The notes: a model not told the origin generated them from the sequence alone. Counted from the first letter of the stretch, positions 9,701-17,184 are shown. The stretch: 64,000 bases of DNA from Rheinheimera tangshanensis (GCF_014645135.1 NZ_BMLH01000002.1:124001-188000); one strand, 5' to 3'. Made by a program: numbers and translations.

Positions 9701-9885
9701 GCTTGTTGCAAACTGGAGCGAACACCGTAAACCGCAATAATTTCAACTGGTGCGGTTTCTGCTGCTTTGGTTTCCTGTGCTTGCTGAGTTTCCTGCGCAT
9801 AAAGTGGCAGTACTGCAGTGCCACTCAGTAGCAGGGTGACAGCCCTTGCCACTGCGGTTCTGGTAAATATCTTATTATTCTTCAT
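6796..9885 (-). CDS. TonB-dependent receptor (Xanthomonas/Caulobacter type), outer membrane
   Basis: A ~1029-residue outer-membrane receptor. It has a signal peptide ending near AVLPLYA-QET, then a plug domain (EIIAVYGVRSSLQQAAEIKRNS, DIGKFPDTNLAESLQRISGV, VTVRGFG). The large beta-barrel ends in the aromatic RYQF typical of outer-membrane barrels. The ATG at 9885 is preferred because GAGGG lies ~10 bp upstream; ATG 9894 is almost fused to it. The NLAESLQRISGVSI pattern is characteristic of the Xanthomonas/Caulobacter TonB-receptor subfamily, commonly linked to oligosaccharide uptake. It is the first gene of the five-gene minus-strand operon, facing the GH3/esterase genes, so a glucan or hemicellulose oligomer is a reasonable inferred ligand. 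Confidence 0.93.
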   Translation of the reverse strand: MKNNKIFTRTAVARAVTLLLSGTAVLPLYAQETQQAQETKAAETAPVEIIAVYGVRSSLQQAAEIKRNSMGVVDAISAEDIGKFPDTNLAESLQRISGVSISRTNGEGTEVTVRGFGGDNNMVTLNGRTMPAANTYAAGSGADGSSRGGSARAFDFSNLASESISGVEVYKTSKANVATGGIGATLNIKTNRPLENSEDIASIGVKAAHDTTNRAGDDVTPEISGIFSHADDDGKFGVSVSASHQRRDSGYTGATVNDWQVGYWDDLADADRLWNNADTLVTNGPEQGQLYARPNDIRYAFSDSQRERDNAQLTLQFKPTEKFTATGDYTYAENNIVEHRGEITNWVQTGSNTKEIEFDNNIVKTPTYIKEEYASAVDEGYEQQWREQTNTLKSVGLNLEYDYNDDLTFVFDAHDSKMHSRGTGPRNSGELAVGLGAPIVESREWFWGADLPTYLNVYNDAAPGKGANANGMVDAGDVGSSIARIRNAAQESDIQQFKLDAIYMVDNGRFDFGIEMRNMESRTIQTAGNNIALGNWNVGNPGEFGDLIQPFDLPGEFDDFTALPGGYGFIADPRALYTAALDLYPGIPTASEASLSTDNIVKEDTMAAYFQISLGGEIGKMPFDVLTGLRYEETESESSSLVSRNYFRWEDNNDIVSYVDSTVPAQPFTAENKYDYLLPSLDFTLHLSDDLISRFSFSKTIARAGLGSLGVSASNFGGGGGSTLLGAQPTANASNPALLPLESSNYDLSLEWYYDNGSYMSAGLFQKDVVNFIGSRQVDQPLLGILDVTGGPRAIAAAQAVQDAGFPLDDTYLYAMMVFTEYRNHPDMIAKYGANPQFTGTSDQIDFLASNPGFDLVANPDDPEMVFRTSTPDNNRAAKIHGAEFAIQHFFGETGFGLQANYTIVRGDIGFDVNANPAESQFALLGLSDTANLIGIYEKDGWTARVAWNWRDEYLAEVNKGGSNNPRFEEAYWQLDTNLSYDVNDQLTVFIEALNLTGEDSRSHARNESMLWYLTDLDARYQVGMRYQF

Positions 9886-10355
9886 TCTATCCATACCCTC
9901 TTGATTTGTAATAGTCACCTGGATCAAACAACTAACCAGCGAGACGCACTGCATCCGCTGAATGCCGTTATGTTGTTTGTTTTTTTAAGGTGCTGAACTT
10001 ACCGGCTTCCTCCACTTCCACGCCGAATTGCCAACTCCCCAAGCTGAATTGTAGTGACAGTGAAGAAAATTTAACGTTGCCAAAATGCGTTAGTCTTTTG
10101 CTTTTTTTTATATTTTTAGTTGGTGAAAAACCAAACAAAGACTTTAGCGGTTAAAAGTGTAGGCTAGTGTGGAGGGATAGCTAAATCATCATCTGTCGCA
10201 AGAGGGATAAAGAGCGGTAGTGCAGGAGTCATTGTGGTTGCAAAGACAGAAGTGCAGATCTGATGTGTCTTTTCGGTCGGTTTTTAGTCGCTACTTTAGC
10301 GATGAACCAAGGCCTCAGCTCGGTAAATACGCCAAGCTGAGTTCTGCCGGAGAAC
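9886..10355. other. 470-bp gene-free region upstream of the TonB receptor
   Basis: No coding region is supported here. The part next to 9885 must hold the receptor operon promoter; it is AT-rich with a T-run at 10092-10098, but no convincing -35/-10 pair was settled on. A perfect inverted repeat TCGCTA-CTT-TAGCGA lies at 10288-10302 and could be a regulator site. GC-rich hairpins follow at 10314-10355, next to the end of the ydcZ-like gene. Confidence 0.5.
10314..10355 (-). terminator. Candidate terminator hairpins after the ydcZ-like pair
   Basis: Directly after the minus-strand stop codon is GTTCT-GCCGG-AGAAC (10341-10355). An overlapping larger stem pairs CTCAGCT (10314-10320) with AGCTGAG (10335-10341). 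No long U-tract follows on the minus strand, so intrinsic termination is uncertain. Confidence 0.35.
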
Positions 10356-10835
10356 TTATTCCTGAGCTAAGTTACTGTTTGGCTTAGGCGCGGTGTTTTT
10401 GCCACTGCTGTAAATGAAATACAGTGCTACACCCAGACATAAAATAGCGCCGAGCCGCTGCTCTGAAAGTGGCATGGCGCTGTTACCCAGCCAGCCAAAA
10501 TGATCGATCAACATACTCATAGTCAACTGACCAAAAATTACCGCGACTGTTGCTATAGCAGTGCCTATACGTTGCACTGCCAGTACCATAATCACTATAT
10601 AAGGCACGCCCATGAGTGCGCCGAGTAATTGCCATTTAGGTACATCCAACAGCGTGACACTGTATTTAGGTTCGAAGAAAAAGATCAATAAAGCTGTGAT
10701 TAATGCACCTAACGCAAAAGTTAAAAAAGCACAGCGAAACACACCCACCTGAGCGCCCAAACGGCCATTAATAGCAGCCTGAATACTTAAAACTGCACCA
10801 GCCATCACCGCCAGAATAATCATTAAAATCGTCAT
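10356..10835 (-). CDS. YdcZ/DUF606-type small DMT-superfamily membrane protein (second of pair)
   Basis: A 159-residue, very hydrophobic protein with about five predicted membrane segments. It contains AINGRLGAQVGVFRCAFLTFALGALITALL and GVPYIVIMVLAVQRIGTAIATVAVIFGQL, which match the DUF606/YdcZ family (half-size relatives of EamA transporters). It lies 9 bp downstream of a homologous gene, so the two products may form a heterodimer; this is inference. No substrate is known. The last ~17 residues are a polar tail. Confidence 0.8.
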   Translation of the reverse strand: MTILMIILAVMAGAVLSIQAAINGRLGAQVGVFRCAFLTFALGALITALLIFFFEPKYSVTLLDVPKWQLLGALMGVPYIVIMVLAVQRIGTAIATVAVIFGQLTMSMLIDHFGWLGNSAMPLSEQRLGAILCLGVALYFIYSSGKNTAPKPNSNLAQE

Positions 10836-10844
10836 AGGTTTTCC

Positions 10845-11279
10845 TTAACTGTTGGCCATTAATATCAATGCAATCACTATAAAAAATAATGCGATCAGAC
10901 GTTTGGTATCCATTCTGCGGTGTTGCACCCCAAACCAGCCATAGTGATCAATGATTAAGCTTTTAAACACCTGACCGGCCAAAATGCCGACCATAGTCAT
11001 GGCTATGCCAATAATGGGTGTGGCCAGAGTCAGAATCACCACATAAACAGGTCCTAATACGCCACCGAGCAGTTGCCATGACGGCTGACTGAAAAAAGAC
11101 GGACTGTTACGTGGGCTAAAAAACAGCATCAGCAGAAAAGTGATAGCTGCACCCACAGCAAAAATACTGAAAGTGGCCCATAACTTACCCACTTCAAGCC
11201 CCAATGGCCCTAGTAAACCCGCTTCCACCGACAATCCCATGCCACCTGCTACCACCAGTAGCAATAACAACATCTGCAT
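10845..11279 (-). CDS. YdcZ/DUF606-type small DMT-superfamily membrane protein (first of pair)
   Basis: A 144-residue integral membrane protein with about five hydrophobic segments. It shares the family layout with its downstream neighbour (GLLGPLGLEVGKLWATFSIFAVGAAITFLL; YVVILTLATPIIGIAMTMVGILAGQVF; a conserved IDHYGWFG / IDHFGWLG turn in both). The two probably arose by tandem duplication and work as a pair. The gene is divergent from a LysR regulator with ~98 bp between starts, the usual arrangement for a LysR-controlled exporter. Confidence 0.8.
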   Translation of the reverse strand: MQMLLLLLVVAGGMGLSVEAGLLGPLGLEVGKLWATFSIFAVGAAITFLLMLFFSPRNSPSFFSQPSWQLLGGVLGPVYVVILTLATPIIGIAMTMVGILAGQVFKSLIIDHYGWFGVQHRRMDTKRLIALFFIVIALILMANS

Positions 11280-11377
11280 AACTTTCTCCGCTGCTGATTC
11301 AAGCGGCGCAGCATATAGCAGTGCCTGGTTGCGAAAAACGCTATAATCCAGAAATTACCTTTGCAGGATTTGCACGA

Positions 11378-12328
11378 ATGAATGACTTAAATGCAATTAG
11401 CATCAGAAATTTGCTGTTTTTTATCAGCGTGTTTGATGCACAGAGTTTTTCCATAGTGGCGCGAAGAGAAGGGGTGTCAGCTTCTATGGTGTCGCGTTCT
11501 GTGCAGCAGTTAGAAGATGCACTGGGCCAACAATTGTTTTATCGCAATACAAGGGCGGTGATCCCAACAGAAGCGGGGCGGATTTTTGCGGACTATGCGC
11601 GAACCATGGCTGAGCAGTTGAGCGAAGCGCAAAAAGAGTTACAGGACAAAACACTGCAGCCAGCCGGTGTGGTTCGGGTTAATGCGCCGGTATTTTTTGG
11701 CCAAAAACATATAGCGCCCTGGCTGGCGGCATTAAGTAACAGATACCCCAGGTTACAGATAGAGCTCAGCTTAACCGATGATTTTATTGACCCTCACCGT
11801 GAAGCGGCCGACCTAATTTTCCGTATTGGTGCTTTGGCTGACTCTTCTTTTCATGCACGGGTTATCGGGCAGCAAACTTATTATCTGGCGGCTTCTCCTG
11901 ACTATATAAACAAACACGGTGAACCAAAAGCACCAGCCGATCTTCTTCAGCATCAGGCTTTGGTGTATCGCGGATCTTCAGGACCAAATCGCTGGCTCTT
12001 CCGGGAAAAACAACAGGGTGAAAAACAAACCAATTGGGTGCATGCGCCAGTCAAGGCTATTTTAACCTCCAACAATGCGGACAGCTTATATACAGCAGCG
12101 CTGACAGGTATGGGCCTGGTGCTGTTTCCCGACTGGCTGATTGGCGACAGCCTGAAGCAAGAAAAACTGGTTCGGTTGTTGCCCGGCTATGAAGCCGCTA
12201 TTAAAACCGAACCGCAGTGTATAGCTGCTATTTACCCTCATGTGCGTCATCCGCCGCTGAATGTGCGTGTGCTGATTGATTATTTTATTGAAGTTTATGG
12301 CTCGCCGCTGTATTGGCAGTTGGAATAA
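11378..12328 (+). CDS. LysR-family transcriptional regulator
   Basis: A 316-residue regulator. The N-terminal winged HTH (residues ~6-65) includes FDAQSFSIVARREGVSASMVSRSVQQLEDALGQQLFYRNTR. It is followed by a LysR substrate-binding domain starting near VRVNAPVFFGQKHIAPWL. The ATG at 11378 is preferred over an upstream in-frame start at 11321 because GCAGGA lies upstream and the HTH is then properly N-terminal. The gene is divergent from the ydcZ-like pair, so it most likely senses a small molecule and controls that pair. It belongs to the CrgA/DsdC-like branch by general look only. Confidence 0.9.
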   Translation: MNDLNAISIRNLLFFISVFDAQSFSIVARREGVSASMVSRSVQQLEDALGQQLFYRNTRAVIPTEAGRIFADYARTMAEQLSEAQKELQDKTLQPAGVVRVNAPVFFGQKHIAPWLAALSNRYPRLQIELSLTDDFIDPHREAADLIFRIGALADSSFHARVIGQQTYYLAASPDYINKHGEPKAPADLLQHQALVYRGSSGPNRWLFREKQQGEKQTNWVHAPVKAILTSNNADSLYTAALTGMGLVLFPDWLIGDSLKQEKLVRLLPGYEAAIKTEPQCIAAIYPHVRHPPLNVRVLIDYFIEVYGSPLYWQLE

Positions 12329-12522
12329 ATCTGCTGTTGGGTCCATAAAGGCAAAACATAAAGATACAACAATTCATAATTCCATCCTGATTGTCGTTGC
12401 CAAAGCTTTGGCCTACTGCCACGTCTGGCCATTTTTCCGAAGCGCAGATTGGCATTATTTCCACCTCCGACACTATTTTTTCGTTATTTAATCTGGTGCA
12501 GGGGTAATTATTAATCTGGAAT

Positions 12523-13416
12523 TTAGTTTTGCCTGAGTGACGCCGCCTGACATCGAGACCTGAATTCGTCTTTATAGCGTCTGGATAAATTCAGCCGCTC
12601 GCCGCTGTTTAATAAAATTTCACCATCACCACTGGGGTCATAACTGATGCTGTGGATCGCATGATGATTCACCGCCAGACTGCGGTGAATTCGGCTGAAG
12701 CCTTTGTGTTGCAGTATATTCACTGTGCTGGCAAGCGTGGCTCGTAGCGGGTAAATCCGGCCTTTGCTATGCAAGTTGACATAGTTACCGGACGATTCCA
12801 GCCAATCGATATCCTCCACTTTGACCAAAAATTCTTTATCCAGTTTACGTACCAGAAAATGTTCAGGAGCAGTGTTGTTTTGGCTTGCTGAGGCGCTGTC
12901 TTCGGTATGGTCCGAGCCAATCAGCATGGCATCACCTTTTAAGCGGCGATAAACAAAAAGTCCTAGCTGAAACAACGTAAATAAAAACAGATAACCCCAG
13001 ACATCTTTGCGGTATTCATAGAAAAATTCACGGGCTAAAGGGCCGAAATCATAACCCTGACCCAATAGCCCATACACTAGCTTGCGCAGGACGACCATCA
13101 GGCTGATATGACCAATACAAAAGACGAAACTGGCGAGCAGATGCAGTGCTAATTGCAGGCGTATCGCCTCAAAACGGGGTGGCATTTTATTAAAAAACCA
13201 GACTAAAAAAGGCGCTAGCAGCAAGGTGCTGATGGCGCTGCTGTATTCCCAGACTAAAGGCTCCCACCATTGCAGGGTAGAAAGAGGATCCCTCTGGTGC
13301 TCCATCCAGACAGAGCTGGCATTAATGCTGTTGTTGATCAGCAAATACAAAGCAAAGGCTACATAGCTATACAGCACCTTGTGTTGCTCAAATTTTTCAA
13401 ACCAGTTTTTAGCCAC
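12523..13416 (-). CDS. LytTR-domain transcriptional regulator with N-terminal membrane domain
   Basis: About 297 residues. The N-terminal half holds four hydrophobic segments (LYSYVAFALYLLINNS, ISTLLLAPFLVWFF, LHLLASFVFCIGHISLMVVL, GYLFLFTLFQLGLFVY). The C-terminal ~100 residues form a LytTR DNA-binding domain (FLVKVEDIDWLESSGNYVNLH, RIHRSLAVNHHAI, NLSRRYKDEFR). The start is uncertain: GTG at 13416 is used, GTG at 13431 has a better spaced AAGG, and the frame is open to 13623. The acyltransferase gene diverges from ~13541, so this membrane-bound regulator may control it. There is no receiver domain. Confidence 0.8.
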   Translation of the reverse strand: MAKNWFEKFEQHKVLYSYVAFALYLLINNSINASSVWMEHQRDPLSTLQWWEPLVWEYSSAISTLLLAPFLVWFFNKMPPRFEAIRLQLALHLLASFVFCIGHISLMVVLRKLVYGLLGQGYDFGPLAREFFYEYRKDVWGYLFLFTLFQLGLFVYRRLKGDAMLIGSDHTEDSASASQNNTAPEHFLVRKLDKEFLVKVEDIDWLESSGNYVNLHSKGRIYPLRATLASTVNILQHKGFSRIHRSLAVNHHAIHSISYDPSGDGEILLNSGERLNLSRRYKDEFRSRCQAASLRQN

Positions 13417-13540
13417 AGCGTTCGTCCCCACCAACCACCTTTTATCCCTCAATTCCACCACCAACCTATTCAACCCTGTGCGGTTGGGTTCACAACAGAC
13501 AGAATCAAATCCAGTATTACACCACAATAGGATGAGTAGA

Positions 13541-14743
13541 ATGACACGATCACTAACCGCGCGTCGATACGAACTCGACTGGCTCCGAACCTTGGCTTTT
13601 GCACTGCTGATTTTGTACCACATTGGTATGTATTATGTGGCCGACTGGGGCTGGCATATTAAAAGCACCCAGACCTTTACCGGTCTGCAGGACTTAATGA
13701 TCCTGACCAATCCATGGCGTATGTCTTTATTGTTTCTGCTCTCTGGTATGGCACTGAGTTTAGTTTTGCCGCGTATCAGCAGGTTGAAACTGTTAGGGTT
13801 ACGCTCCAAAAGGTTATTGATCCCTTTGTTGTTCACCATGTTTGTTGTCGTAGTGCCACAAGTTTATTACGAGGCTTTAAGCCAGCAACTGATCCAGCCG
13901 GGTTATCTGCAGTTCTGGTGGCAGTACATCAATCCTGTCACCGACTTATTGCCGGATCATCATAGTCCTATTAGCTTACTGACCTGGAACCACGCTTGGT
14001 TTATCCCGTATTTATGGTGTTACAGTCTGCTGGTATTGATGTTTTATCCGTTGCTGAACGCTATGTCGCAAGCCGGCTGGTTGCAGCAGTTACAAGGCCG
14101 TTATGCCCTGGTGCTGGTGTTAGGCCTGATGTTTTGGGCCTGGTGGACTTTAAGGGCCGATTTTCCCAGTACTCACGCTTTGGTGGATGACTGGTATAAC
14201 CATGCTAAATATTTTCTGGTGTTTATCGCGGGGTTTTTATTAGCCCGGCAGGACCTGTGGTGGCAACAGCTGGTTTTGAACAGAAGGTTATGGTTGCTGA
14301 CAGCGCTGTGTTGCTATTGCCTGATTATCGCTGAACGCAATGACTGGTTTGACTATTATTCAGGCCCGACCCAGAGCGAAACTCTGCATAACACTGTGTT
14401 TGGTTCTGTATTGGTCCTGAACCACTGGCTGTGGTTACTGGCCGTTTTAGGTTATGCCGGCGCTTATCTGACAACAATCAATAACCCGCTGTTGAGGTAT
14501 TGTAATGACGCGATATTGCCCTGGTATATTTTGCATCAGACCTTAATTATTTTATTTGCCAGCTGGCTTAAACCCTTGGCTATACCCGTCATGGCAGAGT
14601 TTCCGTTAGTCTTGCTATTGACTGTGGCAGGATGCTGGCTGGGTTATGAAGTGATACGTCGTTCAGCAGTATTAAGCTGGTGTTTTGGCCTCAAACCGCC
14701 TGTTCGCGGCGTTGGGGTGCAAAGGCAAGCTCAAGCCGCTTAG
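13541..14743 (+). CDS. Acyltransferase-3 family integral membrane protein
   Basis: A ~400-residue protein with about ten membrane segments. It opens with RRYELDWLRTLAFALLILYHIGMYY, the family signature carrying the conserved Arg and the His thought to be catalytic. HAWFIPYLW and ILPWYILHQTLIILFA match later conserved blocks. The ATG at 13541 has AGGA 8 bp upstream; ATG 13532 is an alternative. The family moves acyl groups (often acetyl or succinyl, as in OpgC) onto sugars at the membrane. The substrate here is unknown. It converges with flgN, and the two stop codons overlap by 4 bp. Confidence 0.85.
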   Translation: MTRSLTARRYELDWLRTLAFALLILYHIGMYYVADWGWHIKSTQTFTGLQDLMILTNPWRMSLLFLLSGMALSLVLPRISRLKLLGLRSKRLLIPLLFTMFVVVVPQVYYEALSQQLIQPGYLQFWWQYINPVTDLLPDHHSPISLLTWNHAWFIPYLWCYSLLVLMFYPLLNAMSQAGWLQQLQGRYALVLVLGLMFWAWWTLRADFPSTHALVDDWYNHAKYFLVFIAGFLLARQDLWWQQLVLNRRLWLLTALCCYCLIIAERNDWFDYYSGPTQSETLHNTVFGSVLVLNHWLWLLAVLGYAGAYLTTINNPLLRYCNDAILPWYILHQTLIILFASWLKPLAIPVMAEFPLVLLLTVAGCWLGYEVIRRSAVLSWCFGLKPPVRGVGVQRQAQAA

Positions 14744-15174
14744 CCTAATGGCATATCCGGGTAGCTGGTTTTGTTGTCCATACCCAACAGGTTTTGCATC
14801 AGTTGGCGCTGGTGCGCCAGCAGTTCACCGTTTTTCTGGTTGAGTTGCTGGCAAAGTTCGGTATGACGCTGCACTTTGTCCAGCAGTTGCTGGCTGGCCT
14901 CGCGGATTTTTTCCGGCAAAGAAGATAACAGGCGTTCGAAACCTTGTTGTGTCGGTTGAAGCCGTAATACGCTCATGGCCTGATAACGCTCAGTCGCATT
15001 ACGGTGTAACTGCTCCAGCAGCATGGCCGCTTTTTGATTGAGCAGCTCCAATTCATTGCTTTGACGCATGCTCATCAACACATACTGTTTTTGCAGCATG
15101 GGACTTAGCTGCTGCAGCAAATCCGCATCATGCTGCAGGCCGGCAATGATATGCTTCAGAGCGGTCTGATTCAT
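14740..15174 (-). CDS. flgN: FlgN-type flagellar chaperone for hook-filament junction proteins
   Basis: A 144-residue, mostly helical, Gln/Leu-rich cytosolic protein (MNQTALKHIIAGLQHDADLLQQLSPMLQKQYVLMSM...). Size, helicity and position immediately after flgM support FlgN. Family role: export chaperone for FlgK and FlgL. The start overlaps the flgM stop by 4 bp (ATGA), indicating translational coupling. Sequence identity in this family is low, so the call rests largely on context. Confidence 0.8.
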   Translation of the reverse strand: MNQTALKHIIAGLQHDADLLQQLSPMLQKQYVLMSMRQSNELELLNQKAAMLLEQLHRNATERYQAMSVLRLQPTQQGFERLLSSLPEKIREASQQLLDKVQRHTELCQQLNQKNGELLAHQRQLMQNLLGMDNKTSYPDMPLG

Positions 15175-15458
15175 TTTTTATGAAAATCCAGCATAGCTTG
15201 CACTAACTGGTCATCATCCAGCTGCAGTGAACCCTCAGACAAGGCCAGTTTAATTTTGGCTACTTTGTCCATATCCACTTCGCTTTGTTGCTGCAACTGC
15301 TCAAAGGCCTGTTGCACCGCTTGAGTGGTGCTGCTAATTGAAGCTTGCGCTTCAGCAGGCTGAGCCGCTGCGGCTGCACTTTTTGTCTGGCTACTCTGGC
15401 CTTGCTGGTCAGTTTTGATCAGGGGTTGCACCTGACTGTAATGGTCAATTTTTACCAT
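15171..15458 (-). CDS. flgM: Anti-sigma-28 factor FlgM
   Basis: A 95-residue protein with a disordered Ala/Gln/Ser-rich N-terminal half (QSSQTKSAAAAAQPAEAQASIS) and a C-terminal helical FlgM domain (VDMDKVAKIKLALSEGSLQLDDDQLVQAMLDFHKK) that matches the sigma-28-binding pattern. It would hold FliA (31306-32025) inactive until secreted through the finished hook-basal body. It sits 84 bp after flgA and is coupled to flgN. Confidence 0.9.
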   Translation of the reverse strand: MVKIDHYSQVQPLIKTDQQGQSSQTKSAAAAAQPAEAQASISSTTQAVQQAFEQLQQQSEVDMDKVAKIKLALSEGSLQLDDDQLVQAMLDFHKK

Positions 15459-15542
15459 AATAGATACCTGATTCGCCGGATCCTGATCCGAAATTTTGCT
15501 GCTATCTGTGTTAAGCGACAGCTGGATACGGAAACTTTAATA

Positions 15543-16256
15543 TTATTTAAAAATACTTTGTACTATGGCTTCAGCCACAACATCGGCCTCGAGCACAGTG
15601 CCTGAGCTTAAATTCTGCACCTTAATCCGCTGGCCTAATTGACCGTTTTCCAATGCCACTCCTTTGGTGCTGGCTTCAAAGCCCTGAGTTTGCACCCGAA
15701 TAAGCACATGGCTGCCTTTTTCCACTAAGAGTTTATGTTCCAGCAGATGACGGCTGATCACTTGCCCGGCCTGGATCCGGCGTTTGGTTTGCATACCCAC
15801 TAAAGCTTGAGGTTGTAATTCGATACTGAGTTTGGACTGAGTCAGTTCGGTCAGGCGGGTGCCCAGCATGGCTTCAGTTAAGACTTGGTTTTTTTGAATC
15901 GCCTGATTCGCGACCACTACAGGCAACCAGACTCTGACTTTGGCCGTGGCCCTACTTTGCCAGCTGTTGTTGTCTTTGCAATTTAAACTGTAACTAACCC
16001 TGCCCCATGGGGCTTTCTGGTTATTGCTGCGACTGATCTCCAGTCTGCTGCAACGGCCTTGTTTGTCTAATCCCGCTGGTAAAGTGAGTTCCAGTTCCTG
16101 CTTAATTGGGCCTTTTGCACCTAGTTGGCGGGCAAAAGTTTGTACTTCAGCACTGATATGGGATCGGATCTGTTGCTCCAGCTGTGCATTCGCAAAAGCG
16201 GCCAGCGGAAAACACAACAGGAGGAAAAATAACCACTTCCGTAGCGGAAGCTGCAC
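15543..16256 (-). CDS. flgA: FlgA, flagellar P-ring periplasmic chaperone
   Basis: A ~237-residue exported protein with a C-terminal SAF/ChapFlgA domain (VVVANQAIQKNQVLTEAMLGTRLTELTQ, IQAGQVISRHLLE, TQGFEASTKGVALENGQLGQRIKVQNLSSGTVLEADVV). It assists P-ring (FlgI) assembly. The GTG at 16256 is chosen: it gives a compact signal peptide (MQLPLRKWLFFLLLCFPLAAFANA) and has AGGG upstream. The ATG at 16301 is also in frame but lacks an RBS and lies within a few bp of a possible TATAAT -10 element (minus strand, 16305-16310). A short palindrome overlaps its 5' end. Confidence 0.85.
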   Translation of the reverse strand: MQLPLRKWLFFLLLCFPLAAFANAQLEQQIRSHISAEVQTFARQLGAKGPIKQELELTLPAGLDKQGRCSRLEISRSNNQKAPWGRVSYSLNCKDNNSWQSRATAKVRVWLPVVVANQAIQKNQVLTEAMLGTRLTELTQSKLSIELQPQALVGMQTKRRIQAGQVISRHLLEHKLLVEKGSHVLIRVQTQGFEASTKGVALENGQLGQRIKVQNLSSGTVLEADVVAEAIVQSIFK

Positions 16257-16264
16257 TTCCGCCC
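16236..16264. repeat. Short palindromic repeat, copy A
   Basis: The perfect palindrome CTTCCG-TAG-CGGAAG (16236-16250) is followed by CTGC and ACTTCCGCC. The pattern GCGGAAG-N4-ACTTCC recurs at 29159-29184, which suggests a small dispersed element. This copy overlaps the signal-peptide codons of flgA. Confidence 0.45.
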
Positions 16265-16324
16265 TGAGAGCTGATTCTACGATAGTTTTAGTGTAAGTCA
16301 TTAAATTATATGGCCTTTTAATGA

Positions 16325-16340
16325 TGGCATAAAGCTTGTA
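16325..16340 (+). promoter_or_regulatory. Candidate sigma-54 promoter for the flgB operon
   Basis: TGGCATAAAGCTTGTA has the GG element and correct 10-bp spacing, but GT replaces the strongly conserved GC at -12. It lies 40 bp before the flgB ATG. Lateral-flagellar flgB operons elsewhere are LafK/sigma-54 dependent, which supports it, but the -12 mismatch keeps confidence low. Confidence 0.4.
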
Positions 16341-16380
16341 CCTCCCAACCCCACTACTGCTGCATTCACAGAGTACTCAG

Positions 16381-16755
16381 ATGGAATTTTTTAACAAAGC
16401 TTTAGGTGTACATCCGTTTTCACTGCAACTTCGCCTCGACAGAGCCGAGATTATCTCAGGCAATCTGGCCAATGTCGACACGCCGGGTTTTAAGGCCCGT
16501 GATCTGGATTATCAAAGCATTTTGCAAACTATCGAATCAGATTTAACCAGTCCTTATGGCGCCAGCATGAATGCCTCTGATGTGCGAGACGAGCTGAAAT
16601 ACCGCACACCTTTCCAGCCGTCGGCCGATGGTAATACGGCAGAGCTGAGTGTGGAGCAAGCGAATTTCGCTGCCAACAGCATGGACTTTCAAACCAGTCT
16701 GACCTTTCTGAATATGAAAATTAACGGCTTGCACAAAGCCATTAAGGGAGAATAA
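16381..16755 (+). CDS. flgB: FlgB, proximal rod protein
   Basis: A 124-residue rod protein. MEFFNKALGVHPFSLQLRLDRAEIISGNLANVDTPGFKARDLD carries the FlgB/FlgC rod signature (N-L-A-N-x-D-T-P-G-F-K-A-R-D), and the C-terminus (NFAANSMDFQTSLTFLNMKINGLHKAIKGE) is typical. The ATG at 16381 is preferred over an upstream TTG in the same frame that would add 15 unrelated residues. It is the first gene of the flgBCDEFGHIJKL operon. Confidence 0.95.
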   Translation: MEFFNKALGVHPFSLQLRLDRAEIISGNLANVDTPGFKARDLDYQSILQTIESDLTSPYGASMNASDVRDELKYRTPFQPSADGNTAELSVEQANFAANSMDFQTSLTFLNMKINGLHKAIKGE

Positions 16756-16757
16756 GC

Positions 16758-17174
16758 ATGTCTTTTTCCGCTATTTATGACATAGGCGGCAGCGCTATGC
16801 GTGCTCAGGTGATGCGTCTGGATACAGTGGCTTCGAATTTAGCCAATGCAGACACAGCGGCCTCCAGCGAGGCTGAAGCTTATCGTGCCACTAAGCCAGT
16901 GTTCTCCGCATTATATACTCAGGATTTTGATAACAGATCCATGTCTGCTCAGGTGCAAACCTTAGGCGTAGTCAAATCTGACCGTACTGTCGAACAACGT
17001 TTTGAACCCAACAGTCCGCTGGCAGATGCCAATGGCATGGTGTTTTATTCCAACGTCAATCCAGTCGCTGAAATGGCTGACATGATGTCTGCTTCCCGTG
17101 CTTTCCAGACCTCTGTGGAAGTAATGAACCGAGTCTCCAGCATGCAGCAAAGTTTGCTGAAGCTGGGCCAATAA
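16758..17174 (+). CDS. flgC: FlgC, proximal rod protein
   Basis: A 138-residue protein with the N-terminal rod motif RAQVMRLDTVASNLANADTAAS and a C-terminal ASRAFQTSVEVMNRVSSMQQSLLKLGQ helix. The mid region KPVFSALYTQDF matches FlgC. It starts 2 bp after the flgB stop. With FlgB, FlgF and FlgG it builds the periplasmic rod. Confidence 0.95.
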   Translation: MSFSAIYDIGGSAMRAQVMRLDTVASNLANADTAASSEAEAYRATKPVFSALYTQDFDNRSMSAQVQTLGVVKSDRTVEQRFEPNSPLADANGMVFYSNVNPVAEMADMMSASRAFQTSVEVMNRVSSMQQSLLKLGQ

Positions 17175-17184
17175 GGATTGAACC

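Noticed and set aside
12400-12411. Palindrome CCAAAGCTTTGG as an operator between lysR and the LytTR gene
   Set aside because: It lies between two 3' ends where no promoter is needed, and a 12-bp palindrome alone is weak evidence.
14740-14743. Frameshift or assembly problem where the acyltransferase and flgN genes overlap
   Set aside because: The genes are convergent and simply share 4 bp across their stop codons. Both proteins are full length.
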